DNA of 64,000 nucleotides from Guptibacillus hwajinpoensis (GCF_020524165.1 NZ_JAIVKU010000004.1:682001-746000); one strand, 5' to 3'; counted from the first letter of the stretch, positions 53,163 to 63,998 are shown. The notes: generated from the letters alone by a model not told the origin. A program made the numbers and translations.

Positions 53163-53208
53163 AAAAAACAGCTGTCATCTTATTTCCTAATGATAAAAAT
53201 AAAGACAG
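53163..53208 (-). promoter_or_regulatory. Intermediate hairpin between aptamer and terminator
   Basis: On the minus strand CTGTC (53204-53208) pairs with GACAG (53172-53176), with TTATTT/AAATAA inside, and CTGTTTTTT follows. The flanks (ACGAGTTGAAGTAT and ATACTTGAACTTTCGT) are nearly complementary, so the P1 3' strand has an alternative partner. It may be an antiterminator or a second terminator. Confidence 0.5.
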
Positions 53209-53223
53209 TTATCAGCATACTTC

Positions 53224-53295
53224 AACTCGTAGTCCAGTACTTTAACGGGAACCGGGTAGAAACGCTCAGACCATATTTCTGAGAATATACGAGTG
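53224..53295 (-). promoter_or_regulatory. Purine riboswitch aptamer, guanine type
   Basis: On the minus strand P1 pairs ACTCGTA with TACGAGT. P2 is CTCAGA/TCTGAG with loop AATATGG. J2/3 is TTTCTACC. L3 is CCGTTAAA. J3/1 reads ACTAC after the P3 strand. The position equal to nucleotide 74 of the xpt aptamer is C, which specifies guanine/hypoxanthine; adenine aptamers have U. L2 (TATGG) and L3 (CCGTTAAA) carry the loop-loop contact bases. P3 has one U-U mismatch. It controls the lipoprotein nucleosidase gene downstream. Confidence 0.9.
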
Positions 53296-53321
53296 AAAAT
53301 TGATTTAGTTAGTACTTACCT

Positions 53322-53350
53322 ACCATAACAAACCCATAAACTATCTTCAA
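53322..53350 (-). promoter_or_regulatory. Promoter of the guanine riboswitch transcript
   Basis: -35 TTGAAG (53345-53350) and -10 TATGGT (53322-53327) are 17 bp apart on the minus strand, with TG one base before the -10. The start would fall about 20 bp before the aptamer. The remaining gap up to 53483 shows nothing else. Confidence 0.55.
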
Positions 53351-53483
53351 CTAAAAACATGAATAATACTTAAAAAAAATACGCAATCGTTCGTGTTTCA
53401 ATCTAAATCAACCATATAAAGTTTGTTTTATTTATTGTGTGAAAGCTTTTGTTAACAACCTCTACCTTTGCCACTCTCAATTG

Positions 53484-54224
53484 CTACTTCCCGCTCCATC
53501 TAAAAAAACGAGATGCCAGTAGGATAGAGACTACTGAAATTCCTAGCAGAATTCCTACTTCAACGCCATAAGAGGAAATGGGAGCTTCGTTCCACGTTCC
53601 ACGAAGCAAATTAATCACATAATAAAGCGGAAGTAGTTTGGCAACAAATTGAAGCACTTCTGGCATAAATGCAATTGGAAAAGTGGCTCCTGATAAAAAA
53701 AGCATGACGTTTAAAAAGAGGGAACTTATAGCTGCAGCTGCCTGTGTATTTTTCGCTAGTGATGTTAAGAATAGAGCAAATGGAAAGAAAGCTAAAATAC
53801 TAATGAGTAAAGCTAATAGGGTGCTTCCGATGTAATCAGGTAATGAAAGACCATACATCCACATACCAAATATCATAAGTAAAATGGCTGAAAAAATAAA
53901 GATAACGGTTCCCTGAACAGTATGAGCGACTAAAATTTTCCAGGGTTGCAGTGGAGTTGATTGATACCTTCGTAGTACGCCCGTTTCACGGTAACTTGCA
54001 AGTACGGTTCCTAAAGTGAAAAATGAAGTCGTCACAATGTTCACTCCAATCCAAGAAGGAACAAATTGCTCAGCAAAAGTAAGTCCGTTCATTTCATTTC
54101 CAACGAACATGGAACCAAAAAGCCAGATCATGACAACTGGAAAAAGAAAGGTCCAAAACACACTTAAACGATCTCGAAAGAACATTTTCGTTTCTAGAAT
54201 CGCTAATTGCACGACAGCGTTCAT
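53484..54224 (-). CDS. ABC-2 type transporter permease
   Basis: This is a 246-aa membrane protein with six hydrophobic segments. The ABC-2 pattern is clear: amphipathic N-terminal FRDRLSVFWTFLFPVVMIW, GTVLASYRETGVLRRYQSTPL after the second segment, and a reentrant-like SSLFLNVMLFLSGATFP in the second half. It forms an exporter with the ATPase gene just upstream, whose stop overlaps this start by 4 bp (ATGA). Such pairs export drugs, peptides or lipids; the substrate is unknown. Confidence 0.9.
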   Translation of the reverse strand: MNAVVQLAILETKMFFRDRLSVFWTFLFPVVMIWLFGSMFVGNEMNGLTFAEQFVPSWIGVNIVTTSFFTLGTVLASYRETGVLRRYQSTPLQPWKILVAHTVQGTVIFIFSAILLMIFGMWMYGLSLPDYIGSTLLALLISILAFFPFALFLTSLAKNTQAAAAISSLFLNVMLFLSGATFPIAFMPEVLQFVAKLLPLYYVINLLRGTWNEAPISSYGVEVGILLGISVVSILLASRFFRWSGK

Positions 54225-55132
54225 TGGACGACCTCCTCTTCGAGATAGTGTATAAATAAGTCGTCTAAAGTACCTTTCTCGAAATAGAAGTTCGAAAGAG
54301 AAATTTCTCGTTCATGACAGATGCGAAAAATATGATAAGCTGTTTCTTGCTGATTTTTACAAAACACGTGAAATAGCCCATCGCTTTCTTCAACTCTTAT
54401 CACACCAGGTACTGTTTCTAAATCTTTACGTTTTAATTGATGACTCTCGAATGTAAGATTTTTTGAAACACTTCTATTTAATAACTGCTGCGGCGTATCA
54501 AGCGCTTTTAACTCCCCATGATAAATCATAGCGACACGGTCACATAATTTTTCGGCTTCTTCCATGTAATGGGTGGTGATCACAATTGTACAGCCCTGTT
54601 TTCTTAATCGTTCAATGAGTGACCACATTTCGCGACGTGCATGAGGATCTAACCCCATACTTGGCTCATCAAGAAATAAGATTTCAGGCTGATGAAGCGT
54701 AGCGAGTGCTAGCGTGACACGTTGCTTCCAACCTCCTGAAAGATCTTCAAAATTTACGTTTAACTTCTCGTGCAGTCCGAGTAAATCAATTAAATGATCC
54801 TTTTGACTCGGCCCATCATAAAATGATGCAAACAATTGAAGTGCTTCCCTTACTTTCATTTTCTTTTGAATAGAAGTGGATTGGAATTGTACGCCAATGC
54901 GCTTATTCAATGTCCGTAACTGTTTCGTTGGTACATAGCCCAATACATCAATCGTACCGCTGTTAGGTTTTAATATACCTTCAAGCATTTCAAGCGTCGT
55001 TGTTTTTCCAGCACCATTAGGACCAATAATGCCGAAGATTTCTCCCTTTTTTACGGTAAAAGATAAATTCTTCACTGCAAACTCAGAACCATATTTTTTA
55101 GACACATTCTCTGCTTTAATAACAAGTTCCAT
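54221..55132 (-). CDS. ABC transporter ATP-binding protein (DrrA/CcmA-like)
   Basis: This is a 303-aa ATPase. Walker A GPNGAGKTTT is at about 38-47 and the Q-loop QFQSTS near 78. The signature LSGGWKQRV is near 132 (Trp in place of the usual fifth residue), Walker B LFLDEP near 155, and the H-loop ITTHYMEEAEKL near 188. The C-terminal 80 residues form the extra domain of drug-export ATPases. Operon with the permease. ATG behind GAGGGGGA. Confidence 0.92.
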   Translation of the reverse strand: MELVIKAENVSKKYGSEFAVKNLSFTVKKGEIFGIIGPNGAGKTTTLEMLEGILKPNSGTIDVLGYVPTKQLRTLNKRIGVQFQSTSIQKKMKVREALQLFASFYDGPSQKDHLIDLLGLHEKLNVNFEDLSGGWKQRVTLALATLHQPEILFLDEPSMGLDPHARREMWSLIERLRKQGCTIVITTHYMEEAEKLCDRVAMIYHGELKALDTPQQLLNRSVSKNLTFESHQLKRKDLETVPGVIRVEESDGLFHVFCKNQQETAYHIFRICHEREISLSNFYFEKGTLDDLFIHYLEEEVVQ

Positions 55133-55281
55133 GAAATCCCCCTCTTAAGTGATGAATGTTTGCGATATGTAAGGTATATGAATGATAAATGCCTTTCTTG
55201 CTAGAAGAATTCATTTATCACCACGCTTTTTCCATTATATAACAAAAAATTAGAGAGGGGACAATTTCATAGTGTTTCATT

Positions 55282-55692
55282 TTACAAAAATCGATCTCGT
55301 TGTTCCTTTGTTGGGATCATACAGCTTTCTTTTTTTCCGAACCATTTATAACGACGTTTGGCTATTTCGTCATAGAGTCGATCTCTAATTGAACGAGGGA
55401 ATAAGCGAAATACTAACAAAAGCTTAAACAATCCGCCAAGTTGTTGAATGATCGAAAGAGCCGCTTCGGATTTAACAAGCGCCTTCCCTTCTTTTATCAC
55501 AATCACACTATCTGGGACTTCTGTAAGACCAGCTTTCTTAAGAAGGATCTCTGCCGTTTCTGATTGAAGAGATGCAAAGGAGAAAACGGCTTTTTTATCG
55601 TATTTAAACATAAACTTCACTAAACCATTGCATAAATTGCAAACCCCATCAAATAAAATAATATTTGTATCCACGTCTTCTGGCCTATTCAC
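55282..55692 (-). CDS. DCC family thiol-disulfide protein (DUF393, YuxK-like)
   Basis: This is a 136-aa protein with the family motif DGVCNLCNG (15-23), a thioredoxin-like redox C-x-x-C. FSFASLQSE near 40 and DRLYDEIAKRRYKWFGKKESC near the end are also typical. DCC proteins are thought to act in thiol-disulfide exchange, but substrates are not established. GTG 55692 with GAGGTG upstream. Single gene. Confidence 0.88.
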   Translation of the reverse strand: MNRPEDVDTNIILFDGVCNLCNGLVKFMFKYDKKAVFSFASLQSETAEILLKKAGLTEVPDSVIVIKEGKALVKSEAALSIIQQLGGLFKLLLVFRLFPRSIRDRLYDEIAKRRYKWFGKKESCMIPTKEQRDRFL

Positions 55693-55771
55693 GCTTTAAC
55701 ACCTCATTATTGTATGTTCACTATTTCACATATTTAGTGTAGCATATCTTTCTAATTGATGTTGAAGAATG

Positions 55772-55780
55772 TGCTATAAT
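55772..55780 (+). promoter_or_regulatory. Extended -10 promoter of the MATE gene
   Basis: TGCTATAAT, a consensus extended -10 hexamer, 40 bp ahead of the GTG start. No strong -35 box. Confidence 0.5.
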
Positions 55781-55819
55781 TTCCGTGTTCAGTATTCTAC
55801 ATAGCAAGGATGTTGCACC

Positions 55820-57175
55820 GTGTATCCAACACATTCACTCAAGGAAAAAATCAAACTATTAATTGTCATTTTGTACCCGATTTTAATTACACAAGTTGGT
55901 CTTTATTCCATGAACTTTGTTGACACGATCATGAGCGGAAGAGCTGGAGCAAATGATCTTGCAGGGGTTGCGATTGGCTCAAGTCTTTGGGTACCTGTCT
56001 TCACAGGCTTAAGCGGCATTTTACTTGCCATAACGCCAATCGTATCACATTATATTGGGGCAAAGCAGGAAGAACGTGTTTCTTTTTCAGTCCTGCAGGG
56101 CATTTATCTTTCCATTGCGTTATCCATTAGTATTTTAGTAGTTGGAAGTTTCATTTTGGATCCGATTTTAAATACAATGGATCTTCAGGAGAACGTAGCT
56201 CAAATTGCAAAAGAGTATTTAATCGGACTTTCATTCGGGATTATCCCACTGTTTATTTACTCCGTTCTAAGAAGTTTCTTTGATGCCCTTGGAGAGACAA
56301 GAACCACGATGCTCGTTACACTTACATCGCTTCCAATCAATGTGTTTTTTAATTACGTTCTCATTTTCGGTAAATGGGGATTCCCTAAATTAGGTGGTGT
56401 TGGTGCTGGTTATGCATCAGCGATCACTTACTGGTTTATTCTTCTAATTGCATTACTGGTCGTGATAAAAGTAAGACCGTTTAGCGCATACGGTGTCTTC
56501 AAACGTTTTTATCCAGTCTCATTTTCCACTTGGAAAGAACAGTTAAAAATTGGCGTACCTATTGGTTTTTCCATCTTTTTTGAAGTCAGTATTTTCGCCG
56601 CCGTTACGCTATTAATGAGCATGTATTCAACCGAAACGATCGCTGCTCATCAGGCAGCCATCAATTTCGCTTCACTTCTCTATATGATTCCACTTAGTAT
56701 TTCAATGGCTTTAACGATCGCCATCGGATTTGAAGTTGGTGCAAGAAGATTATTAGATGCGAAGCACTACAGTTACATGGGCATTGCTTTTGCGGTTGGT
56801 ATGGCTTTGTTTTCAGCTCTTTGTTTGTTTCTATTTAACGATGCAGTTGCAAGCTGGTATACGAGTAATCAGAACGTATTCGATTTAATTAAAGTATTCT
56901 TAATCTACGCGATCTTTTTCCAGCTTTCAGATGCAGTTGCTGCTCCAATTCAGGGCGCACTTCGAGGGTATAAGGATGTGAATGTGACACTCGTTATGAG
57001 CTTAATTTCTTATTGGGTGATTGGCCTTCCTTCAGGTTTTATACTTGCGAAATATACAGCCTTTGGTCCATATGGGTACTGGGTCGGCCTTAGTACTGGA
57101 CTATTTGTTGCAGCCATTACGTTATTTTTGAGACTACGATATGTGCAACAATCGACAAGAACCGCCTACGAATAA
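55820..57175 (+). CDS. MATE family efflux transporter
   Basis: This is a 451-aa protein with 12 hydrophobic segments in two related halves. Family marks are FVDTIMSGRAGANDLAGVAIGSS (about 33-55) in the first half and AAHQAAINFASLLYMIPLS (about 275) in the second. It exports cationic drugs or metabolites in exchange for Na+ or H+. The nearest group is the NorM-like branch. GTG 55820 with AAGGA upstream. Ends at a shared terminator. Confidence 0.9.
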   Translation: MYPTHSLKEKIKLLIVILYPILITQVGLYSMNFVDTIMSGRAGANDLAGVAIGSSLWVPVFTGLSGILLAITPIVSHYIGAKQEERVSFSVLQGIYLSIALSISILVVGSFILDPILNTMDLQENVAQIAKEYLIGLSFGIIPLFIYSVLRSFFDALGETRTTMLVTLTSLPINVFFNYVLIFGKWGFPKLGGVGAGYASAITYWFILLIALLVVIKVRPFSAYGVFKRFYPVSFSTWKEQLKIGVPIGFSIFFEVSIFAAVTLLMSMYSTETIAAHQAAINFASLLYMIPLSISMALTIAIGFEVGARRLLDAKHYSYMGIAFAVGMALFSALCLFLFNDAVASWYTSNQNVFDLIKVFLIYAIFFQLSDAVAAPIQGALRGYKDVNVTLVMSLISYWVIGLPSGFILAKYTAFGPYGYWVGLSTGLFVAAITLFLRLRYVQQSTRTAYE

Positions 57176-57200
57176 AAGCGGATCCCACTGGGATCCGCTT
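57176..57200. terminator. Bidirectional terminator
   Basis: AAGCGGATCCC/GGGATCCGCTT with a 3-nt loop between convergent genes, with T runs at both ends. Confidence 0.85.
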
Positions 57201-57209
57201 TTTAGTCTA

Positions 57210-58829
<1,620 letters not shown>

Positions 58830-58911
58830 TTAGGTCGTATTCCTCCATCTATCATATTATAGTGCAAATTATATCACGTTCTGTTCGGAATAGATATGAA
58901 CGCTTCAGATC

Positions 58912-59580
58912 TTATTCATCAAATGGATAGATCCAGAAGGATTCTTTCTTGATAAACGACATCATTTCGGAGTTTGGATCCATTGAGCCATCTTCAAGTC
59001 TTGCCACCATTGCCTCCGTTTGCGAACGGTGAGCTTCGATCGTTTTAATCTTTGTTTCAAGAACATCCGTCACATCAAATACTTTGTCTGGCTTGCCAAG
59101 AACAGCCTCACGATCTGGAGTGATTGGCAATGCATAAACCGTTGGACGGTCTTCTTTCGGCATACGTTTTAACGTCTCAATGACTGCAGCCGAACAGGCA
59201 TCGTGATCGGGATGGATACCGTATTCCGGATAAAATGTAATGATTAATGAAGGCTTTAATTCATCAACGAGCTTCCCTATCGTTGAAACAAGTAGTTCAG
59301 GATCTTCAAATTCAAGTGTTTTATCACGGAATCCAAGCATGCGAAGATCCTTTACCCCCATTGCATTGCAAGCATCTTGCAATTCTTTTTTTCGTACTTC
59401 TGGAAGTGTTTCTCTTGTCGCAAAAAATGGGTTTCCCATATTGCGTCCCATTTCTCCAAGCGTTGCACATGCATAAGTGACAGGGACGCCTTCATTCACA
59501 AATTTTGTTATCAACCCTGCAGTTCCGAAAGCTTCATCATCTGGATGCGGGAAAACAACTAGGACTTGTTTCTCCATCAT
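58912..59580 (-). CDS. bshB2: Bacillithiol biosynthesis deacetylase BshB2
   Basis: This is a 222-aa Zn-dependent LmbE-type deacetylase. Metal motif PHPDDEAFG (11-19) and HPDHDACSA (about 122). It removes acetate from GlcNAc-malate in bacillithiol synthesis, or from bacillithiol conjugates. It is the YojG type (BshB2) and not BshB1, judged by length and by its neighbour yojF. Two adjacent ATG codons follow AAGGAGG. The yojF gene lies 10 bp upstream. Confidence 0.92.
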   Translation of the reverse strand: MMEKQVLVVFPHPDDEAFGTAGLITKFVNEGVPVTYACATLGEMGRNMGNPFFATRETLPEVRKKELQDACNAMGVKDLRMLGFRDKTLEFEDPELLVSTIGKLVDELKPSLIITFYPEYGIHPDHDACSAAVIETLKRMPKEDRPTVYALPITPDREAVLGKPDKVFDVTDVLETKIKTIEAHRSQTEAMVARLEDGSMDPNSEMMSFIKKESFWIYPFDE

Positions 59581-59590
59581 GGTTTCCTCC

Positions 59591-59932
59591 TTAATCGAAT
59601 GGTGTATAGCTTAATTGAACGGCAACAGCTAAACGGCCGCTTGAATCGTGACCTGCCATTAATAATCGACCATCATCTAATTGATAATCGGTTAAGCCTT
59701 CAGCGTACATCCAGCCGTCATTTAATTTAAACCCAACGCGAAATGGACCGCTACCTGCCATTTTGACATTGGTGAATTTAATTGAGCCATTTCTTATGTA
59801 AGCTCCAACCGCAAGCTTATCTTTATCTTGAGCAGCATAGGCTCCACTTGTTGTTTCTAAGTGAAAATACAGCTCTTTATTCTCAAATGTCTCAAGAATT
59901 TCTTGTACTTTTTCTATTTGAATAGGCTTCAT
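59591..59932 (-). CDS. yojF: YojF family protein (DUF1806)
   Basis: This is a 113-aa beta-rich protein (KELYFHLETTSGAYA, FRVGFKLNDGWMYAEGLTDY). ATG 59932 is taken as start, with AGGGGG eight bases upstream; an in-frame M at 59953 lies before that site. It is always found with yojG/bshB2 in the genomes I recall, and here they form one operon. Its biochemical role is unknown; a helper of the deacetylase is the simplest guess. Confidence 0.88.
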   Translation of the reverse strand: MKPIQIEKVQEILETFENKELYFHLETTSGAYAAQDKDKLAVGAYIRNGSIKFTNVKMAGSGPFRVGFKLNDGWMYAEGLTDYQLDDGRLLMAGHDSSGRLAVAVQLSYTPFD

Positions 59933-60107
59933 TCTTATGCCCCCTTCTTTCATAGGCCTACTTGCTAGAACTAGTATAGCTCATCTATTCCGCCTGGTAA
60001 AATGATTGACGTTGACATCCGAACGACTTTCATTAGACAGAGACTGTTTTTTTCCGTTATAGTTAACTTTTGAATAGATGTGAATTCGAAACTCGGAGGT
60101 ATGACAG

Positions 60108-61013
60108 ATGCAATTATATGAAACGTTTGATATTCCAGATAAAATACAGGATCGTATTGAAGACCGACGCGATGCAAATTCAAATCCCGACCACTATCTT
60201 ATTGGTTCAGAAGGGTACACAGCACCAGACATGTCAATTGTAAAAGATGCGGTAACAGCTTTGATTCTAGGGAAGAATGTTTTACTAAAAGGGCCAACAG
60301 GAGCTGGTAAAACAAAACTAGCTGAATTAATTAGCTACTTCTTTAACCAGCCAATGTACTCGATTAACTGCTCCGTTGATCTAGATGCTGAAGCACTTCT
60401 AGGGTACAAAACGCTAAGTTATGACGATCAAAACAACGCGCATATTACATTTGTTCCTGGGCCAGTAGAAAATGCGATGAAAAACGGCGAGCTGTTATAT
60501 ATTGATGAAATAAATACAGCGAAAGCAGAAACTCTTCCTATTCTAAATGGTGTCCTTGACTATCGTCGTATGGTCCTCAATCCTTTCACAGGAGAAACGG
60601 TTCGCGCAAAAGAGAACTTTGGTGTCATTGCTGCAATTAATGAAGGGTATATTGGTACTGCACCACTAAATGAAGCATTAAAAAACCGCTTTATTGTTAT
60701 TGAAGTGCCGTACTTACAGGGAGAAGCTTTAAAAGAAATGTTAAGTGAACAATCTCTTCTAGATGACTCAAATCAGCTTGATCAGTTCGTGACGCTATCT
60801 GCTGATCTTCAATCAAAAGTAAGAGATGGCCAGATTTCAGAAGAAGCCGCCTCTCCTCGTTCACTTCTAGACGCTTGTGACTTAACAACGTTTATGGAAG
60901 CGAGACGTGCGATTAAACGGGCGATTACAGATAAGCTTGAAGATGAGCGTGAAAAAGCTGCAGTGGAAAACATTGCTGAAACGATTTTTGGACGTTATCA
61001 GGAGAACTCCTAA
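60108..61013 (+). CDS. yojN: MoxR-type AAA ATPase (YojN, NorQ/CbbQ-like)
   Basis: This is a 301-aa AAA+ protein. Walker A GPTGAGKTK is about residues 62-70, Walker B YIDEINTAKAETLPIL near 129, the sensor-1 region AINEGYIGT near 182, and arginine-finger context ALKNRFIVIEVP near 195. NorQ/CbbQ ATPases remodel metalloenzymes together with a VWA partner, and such a partner is encoded directly after it: ATG follows the TAA without a gap. ATG behind CGGAGGT. It is divergent from yojF by 175 bp. Confidence 0.9.
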   Translation: MQLYETFDIPDKIQDRIEDRRDANSNPDHYLIGSEGYTAPDMSIVKDAVTALILGKNVLLKGPTGAGKTKLAELISYFFNQPMYSINCSVDLDAEALLGYKTLSYDDQNNAHITFVPGPVENAMKNGELLYIDEINTAKAETLPILNGVLDYRRMVLNPFTGETVRAKENFGVIAAINEGYIGTAPLNEALKNRFIVIEVPYLQGEALKEMLSEQSLLDDSNQLDQFVTLSADLQSKVRDGQISEEAASPRSLLDACDLTTFMEARRAIKRAITDKLEDEREKAAVENIAETIFGRYQENS

Positions 61014-62897
61014 ATGAAGTTTCTAAACTTTGCTGAGAATCAGACGGATCCTTTTCTTCATTTAAGTTTATCTGATCTCGCTGAAACACTGAGTCAAACA
61101 GAAAGTGACGTACAGTTTGCTTTCCATTCTTACTACAGACCTGCTGAGCACTTGATCACGGTCAGTCATTATTGGAATGATATATTTGATGGAACACAAT
61201 TTGATGGTATGAAAAGCGATATCTACCTTCGTGCACTTGGCAATGTTCACTATACAAATTTCAATGAAGTAAATCACTACCTCTCTTCTATCAAAAACCA
61301 CTCACATCCTCTTTTTCGTAAACAGCTGTTTGCGTTATTAGAAGATGTCAGACTTGAAAAGATTTGTATGACTGTCCGTCCTGGAATGAGTGCTGCTTTT
61401 GATACAAGACGAACGCTATTTCAAAAGCGTTTCCGAGGGCGTCTTGAAGTTCATAATCGTCAGCATCAACTGCTTGATGCTTTGTTTTGCGCGATCTACC
61501 TTCAAGCGATCGGTAAACCAGTTGCTCTTGGAAATGACCTAGCAGAATATAAGCCCTATCTGCGCCATTTAATTATGGAGATTTCTAAAGCGACTTCAAC
61601 AAAAGACACCGTCACTCTCGCAAACGCTTTTTGCCAGGAGTTAAATAGAGACCATTTTGATATGACAACAGAATATTTAACGATGTATGGTACCTCTCCG
61701 AATCCCTCAACTGTTATTGAGGATGAAGAAGCTCGTCAGTTAAAAAGTGACGATACAATGGAAACGACGGATAAAGAAGATAAAGAAACGTATGATGAAG
61801 AAATGAATACCTGGCATGAAGAGCAGGAGCAAGAAGGATCCAATTTTCTTCAATTTGACCTAGAAGAAGGCGCTAAATCGGATCTGATAGGAGAAGGCGA
61901 GCGAAAAGAAGAATCCGGTGATCAAGCCTTTGTCAGTGTGCAAGGTGCTTCAAAGCAGTCAGAAGGCAGTCAATTTGATGAAGAGGCCATTCTTGAAAGC
62001 CATGATACAAAAGCTGTCGCAGGAGCGCAGGACCCCCTAGGGGAAGCGAATCGAAACGTGAAGGAAGTGATTCGTCAAGCTGACAAACCTACTTCTGAAG
62101 AGCGATCGAATTATCGAACTGCGAAAGCTGAAATTCAATATGCTGAAAAGTCACTTCGCTCTGCGATCCAAAAAACGATCGAGCAAAAACAAATTGCCCC
62201 AAGAAGTGATCTTCATTTTGGTCGATTGAACCGCAAGCTACTAAGGCTATTAACAGACGAAAACCCTCGTCTCTTTTATAAAAAGAATGCGCCTAGTACA
62301 GAACTTGATGTAACGTTCTCGTTGCTCGTCGATTGCTCAGCATCGATGTACGACAAGATGGAAGAAACACGTCTAGGAATTACGCTTTTCCACGAGACGT
62401 TAAAAGGACTTCATATTAAACACTCGATCACTGGCTTCTATGAAGATGCATTCGATGCGGATGACGAGGAACAGCCGAATACGCTTTTCCAAATCGTCGA
62501 CTACGATCGATCGACTCAACCCAATGAAGGTGCTAAAATTATGCAGTTGGAGCCTGAAGAAGACAATCGCGATGGTTATGCGATTCGAAAAGCTGCTCAA
62601 GAATTAGCTGAACGAAATGAAAAGCATAAAATCTTACTTGTGTTTACGGACGGCGAGCCATCTGCTTACGATTACAGCGAAAATGGGATCATCGATACAC
62701 ATGAAGCCGTGATACAAACAAGGAAAAAAGGCTTTGAAGTCATCGGTGTTTTCTTATCTAACGGGGAACCACAGGAAAAAGAAAAAAATACAATGCGCAA
62801 TATCTATGGCACTCAAAGTCTCGTGATTCCTTCTGCAAATGAGATTCCTGCCTATTTAACGCCTTTACTAAAGCGATTATTGCTTCGGTTTGTATAA
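61014..62897 (+). CDS. yojO: VWA-domain protein (YojO, NorD/CbbO-like)
   Basis: This is a 627-aa protein. The C-terminal von Willebrand A domain (about 430-627) has the MIDAS sequence DCSASMYDK (about 441) and FTDGEPSAYDY (about 544). The middle (about 245-350) is an acidic, Glu/Asp-rich disordered region. The N-terminal helical region carries LFALLEDVRLEK, typical of NorD-like proteins. It should work with the MoxR ATPase as a metal-insertion or activation machine. The client is unknown: no NO reductase or RuBisCO gene is nearby. A terminator follows. Confidence 0.88.
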   Translation: MKFLNFAENQTDPFLHLSLSDLAETLSQTESDVQFAFHSYYRPAEHLITVSHYWNDIFDGTQFDGMKSDIYLRALGNVHYTNFNEVNHYLSSIKNHSHPLFRKQLFALLEDVRLEKICMTVRPGMSAAFDTRRTLFQKRFRGRLEVHNRQHQLLDALFCAIYLQAIGKPVALGNDLAEYKPYLRHLIMEISKATSTKDTVTLANAFCQELNRDHFDMTTEYLTMYGTSPNPSTVIEDEEARQLKSDDTMETTDKEDKETYDEEMNTWHEEQEQEGSNFLQFDLEEGAKSDLIGEGERKEESGDQAFVSVQGASKQSEGSQFDEEAILESHDTKAVAGAQDPLGEANRNVKEVIRQADKPTSEERSNYRTAKAEIQYAEKSLRSAIQKTIEQKQIAPRSDLHFGRLNRKLLRLLTDENPRLFYKKNAPSTELDVTFSLLVDCSASMYDKMEETRLGITLFHETLKGLHIKHSITGFYEDAFDADDEEQPNTLFQIVDYDRSTQPNEGAKIMQLEPEEDNRDGYAIRKAAQELAERNEKHKILLVFTDGEPSAYDYSENGIIDTHEAVIQTRKKGFEVIGVFLSNGEPQEKEKNTMRNIYGTQSLVIPSANEIPAYLTPLLKRLLLRFV

Positions 62898-62908
62898 CAT
62901 ATTGAAAT

Positions 62909-62941
62909 GGTTATCACCTAGCCTGGTGGTAACCGTTTTTT
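62909..62941 (+). terminator. Terminator of yojNO
   Basis: GGTTATCACC/GGTGGTAACC hairpin (one mismatch) followed by GTTTTTT, 12 bp after the stop. Confidence 0.8.
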
Positions 62942-63119
62942 ATCTTGAGAAAAAAGTTAATCACTTTTCTTGATTGAAGTAAGAATTTTTTCCATTCTAC
63001 TTAGTCCTTATGCTATTCGAAGTGTTTGGGTATGTTTAGTTAATCGGAATTTGAGGCATTTAAATAGAAGACTTATCAGTTAAGAAATAGATTAAGTCTT
63101 ACAAAAGGAGGAGACGAGA

Positions 63120-63998
63120 ATGAAGGTAACGTTTATCGGTATGGGTGTTATGGGAAGCGCTATGGCTACTAACTTACTTAACAATGGGGTTGACTTAACA
63201 ATATGGAATCGAACAAAAGAAAAAGTAGAATCTCTCATTAACAAGGGAGCTCTCTATAAAGAATCGCCTCACGAGGCAGTGAAAGAGGCAGATATCGTTT
63301 TTACCATGCTGACGGGTCCAGAAGCAGTAGATGAAGTCGCATTAAGTGAAAATGGTTTCCTTCAATCAATGAAGCGTGGCGCTTTATGGATTGATTCAAG
63401 TACCGTGAATCCATCATTTTCTAAAAAAGCCACTCAACTTGCTCGCAATGTTGGAGTAAGATTTGTTGATGCCCCGGTAGCAGGATCAAAAGGACCTGCC
63501 CAAAAAGGGGAACTTGTTTTTCTAGTAGGTGGGGAAAAACCTGATATCGAACAAGTTGAAGATTTCCTCCAATACATGGGCAAGAAAATCATTCATGTTG
63601 GACCCGTGAGTCAAGGAAGCTCTTTTAAAATGGTTGTGAATATGATGCTTGCTTCAAATATGGCGGCCTTTGCTGAAAGTATGATTCTAGGAGAACAGCT
63701 TGGCTTATCCAAAGACTTTTTATTAGAAACATTGGCAGGGATGCCAGTTTCTGCTCCTTTTCTTCGAATGAAAGCAGACAAATTGAAAGTTCAAAATGAC
63801 GAACAAGAATTTGCTCTAAAAAACATGCAAAAAGATCTTCATCTCGCCACTCTATCGGCCTATGAGGAAAACGCTGCTTTAAAAATAACCAATTTGATGA
63901 AAGAAGTTTATGCTGATGCTAAGGTTAATGGTTATGGTGATTTAGATTTCTCTTCGATCTATTCTTTTTACAAAAATCTTCACCGTATGGAGGAGTAA
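63120..63998 (+). CDS. Beta-hydroxyacid dehydrogenase (3-hydroxyisobutyrate dehydrogenase family, YkwC-like)
   Basis: This is a 292-aa NAD(P)-dependent enzyme. The Rossmann loop FIGMGVMGSAMATNLL is at residues 4-19. The substrate-binding segment DAPVAGSKGPAQKGEL is near 119, and the catalytic Lys is in SSFKMVVNMM (about 170). The gene is complete, ending two bases before the window edge. Candidate substrates are 3-hydroxyisobutyrate, tartronate semialdehyde, succinic semialdehyde and similar acids. The start ATG follows AAGGAGGAG. The 220-bp gap before it holds only the yojNO terminator and AT-rich sequence. Confidence 0.9.
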   Translation: MKVTFIGMGVMGSAMATNLLNNGVDLTIWNRTKEKVESLINKGALYKESPHEAVKEADIVFTMLTGPEAVDEVALSENGFLQSMKRGALWIDSSTVNPSFSKKATQLARNVGVRFVDAPVAGSKGPAQKGELVFLVGGEKPDIEQVEDFLQYMGKKIIHVGPVSQGSSFKMVVNMMLASNMAAFAESMILGEQLGLSKDFLLETLAGMPVSAPFLRMKADKLKVQNDEQEFALKNMQKDLHLATLSAYEENAALKITNLMKEVYADAKVNGYGDLDFSSIYSFYKNLHRMEE

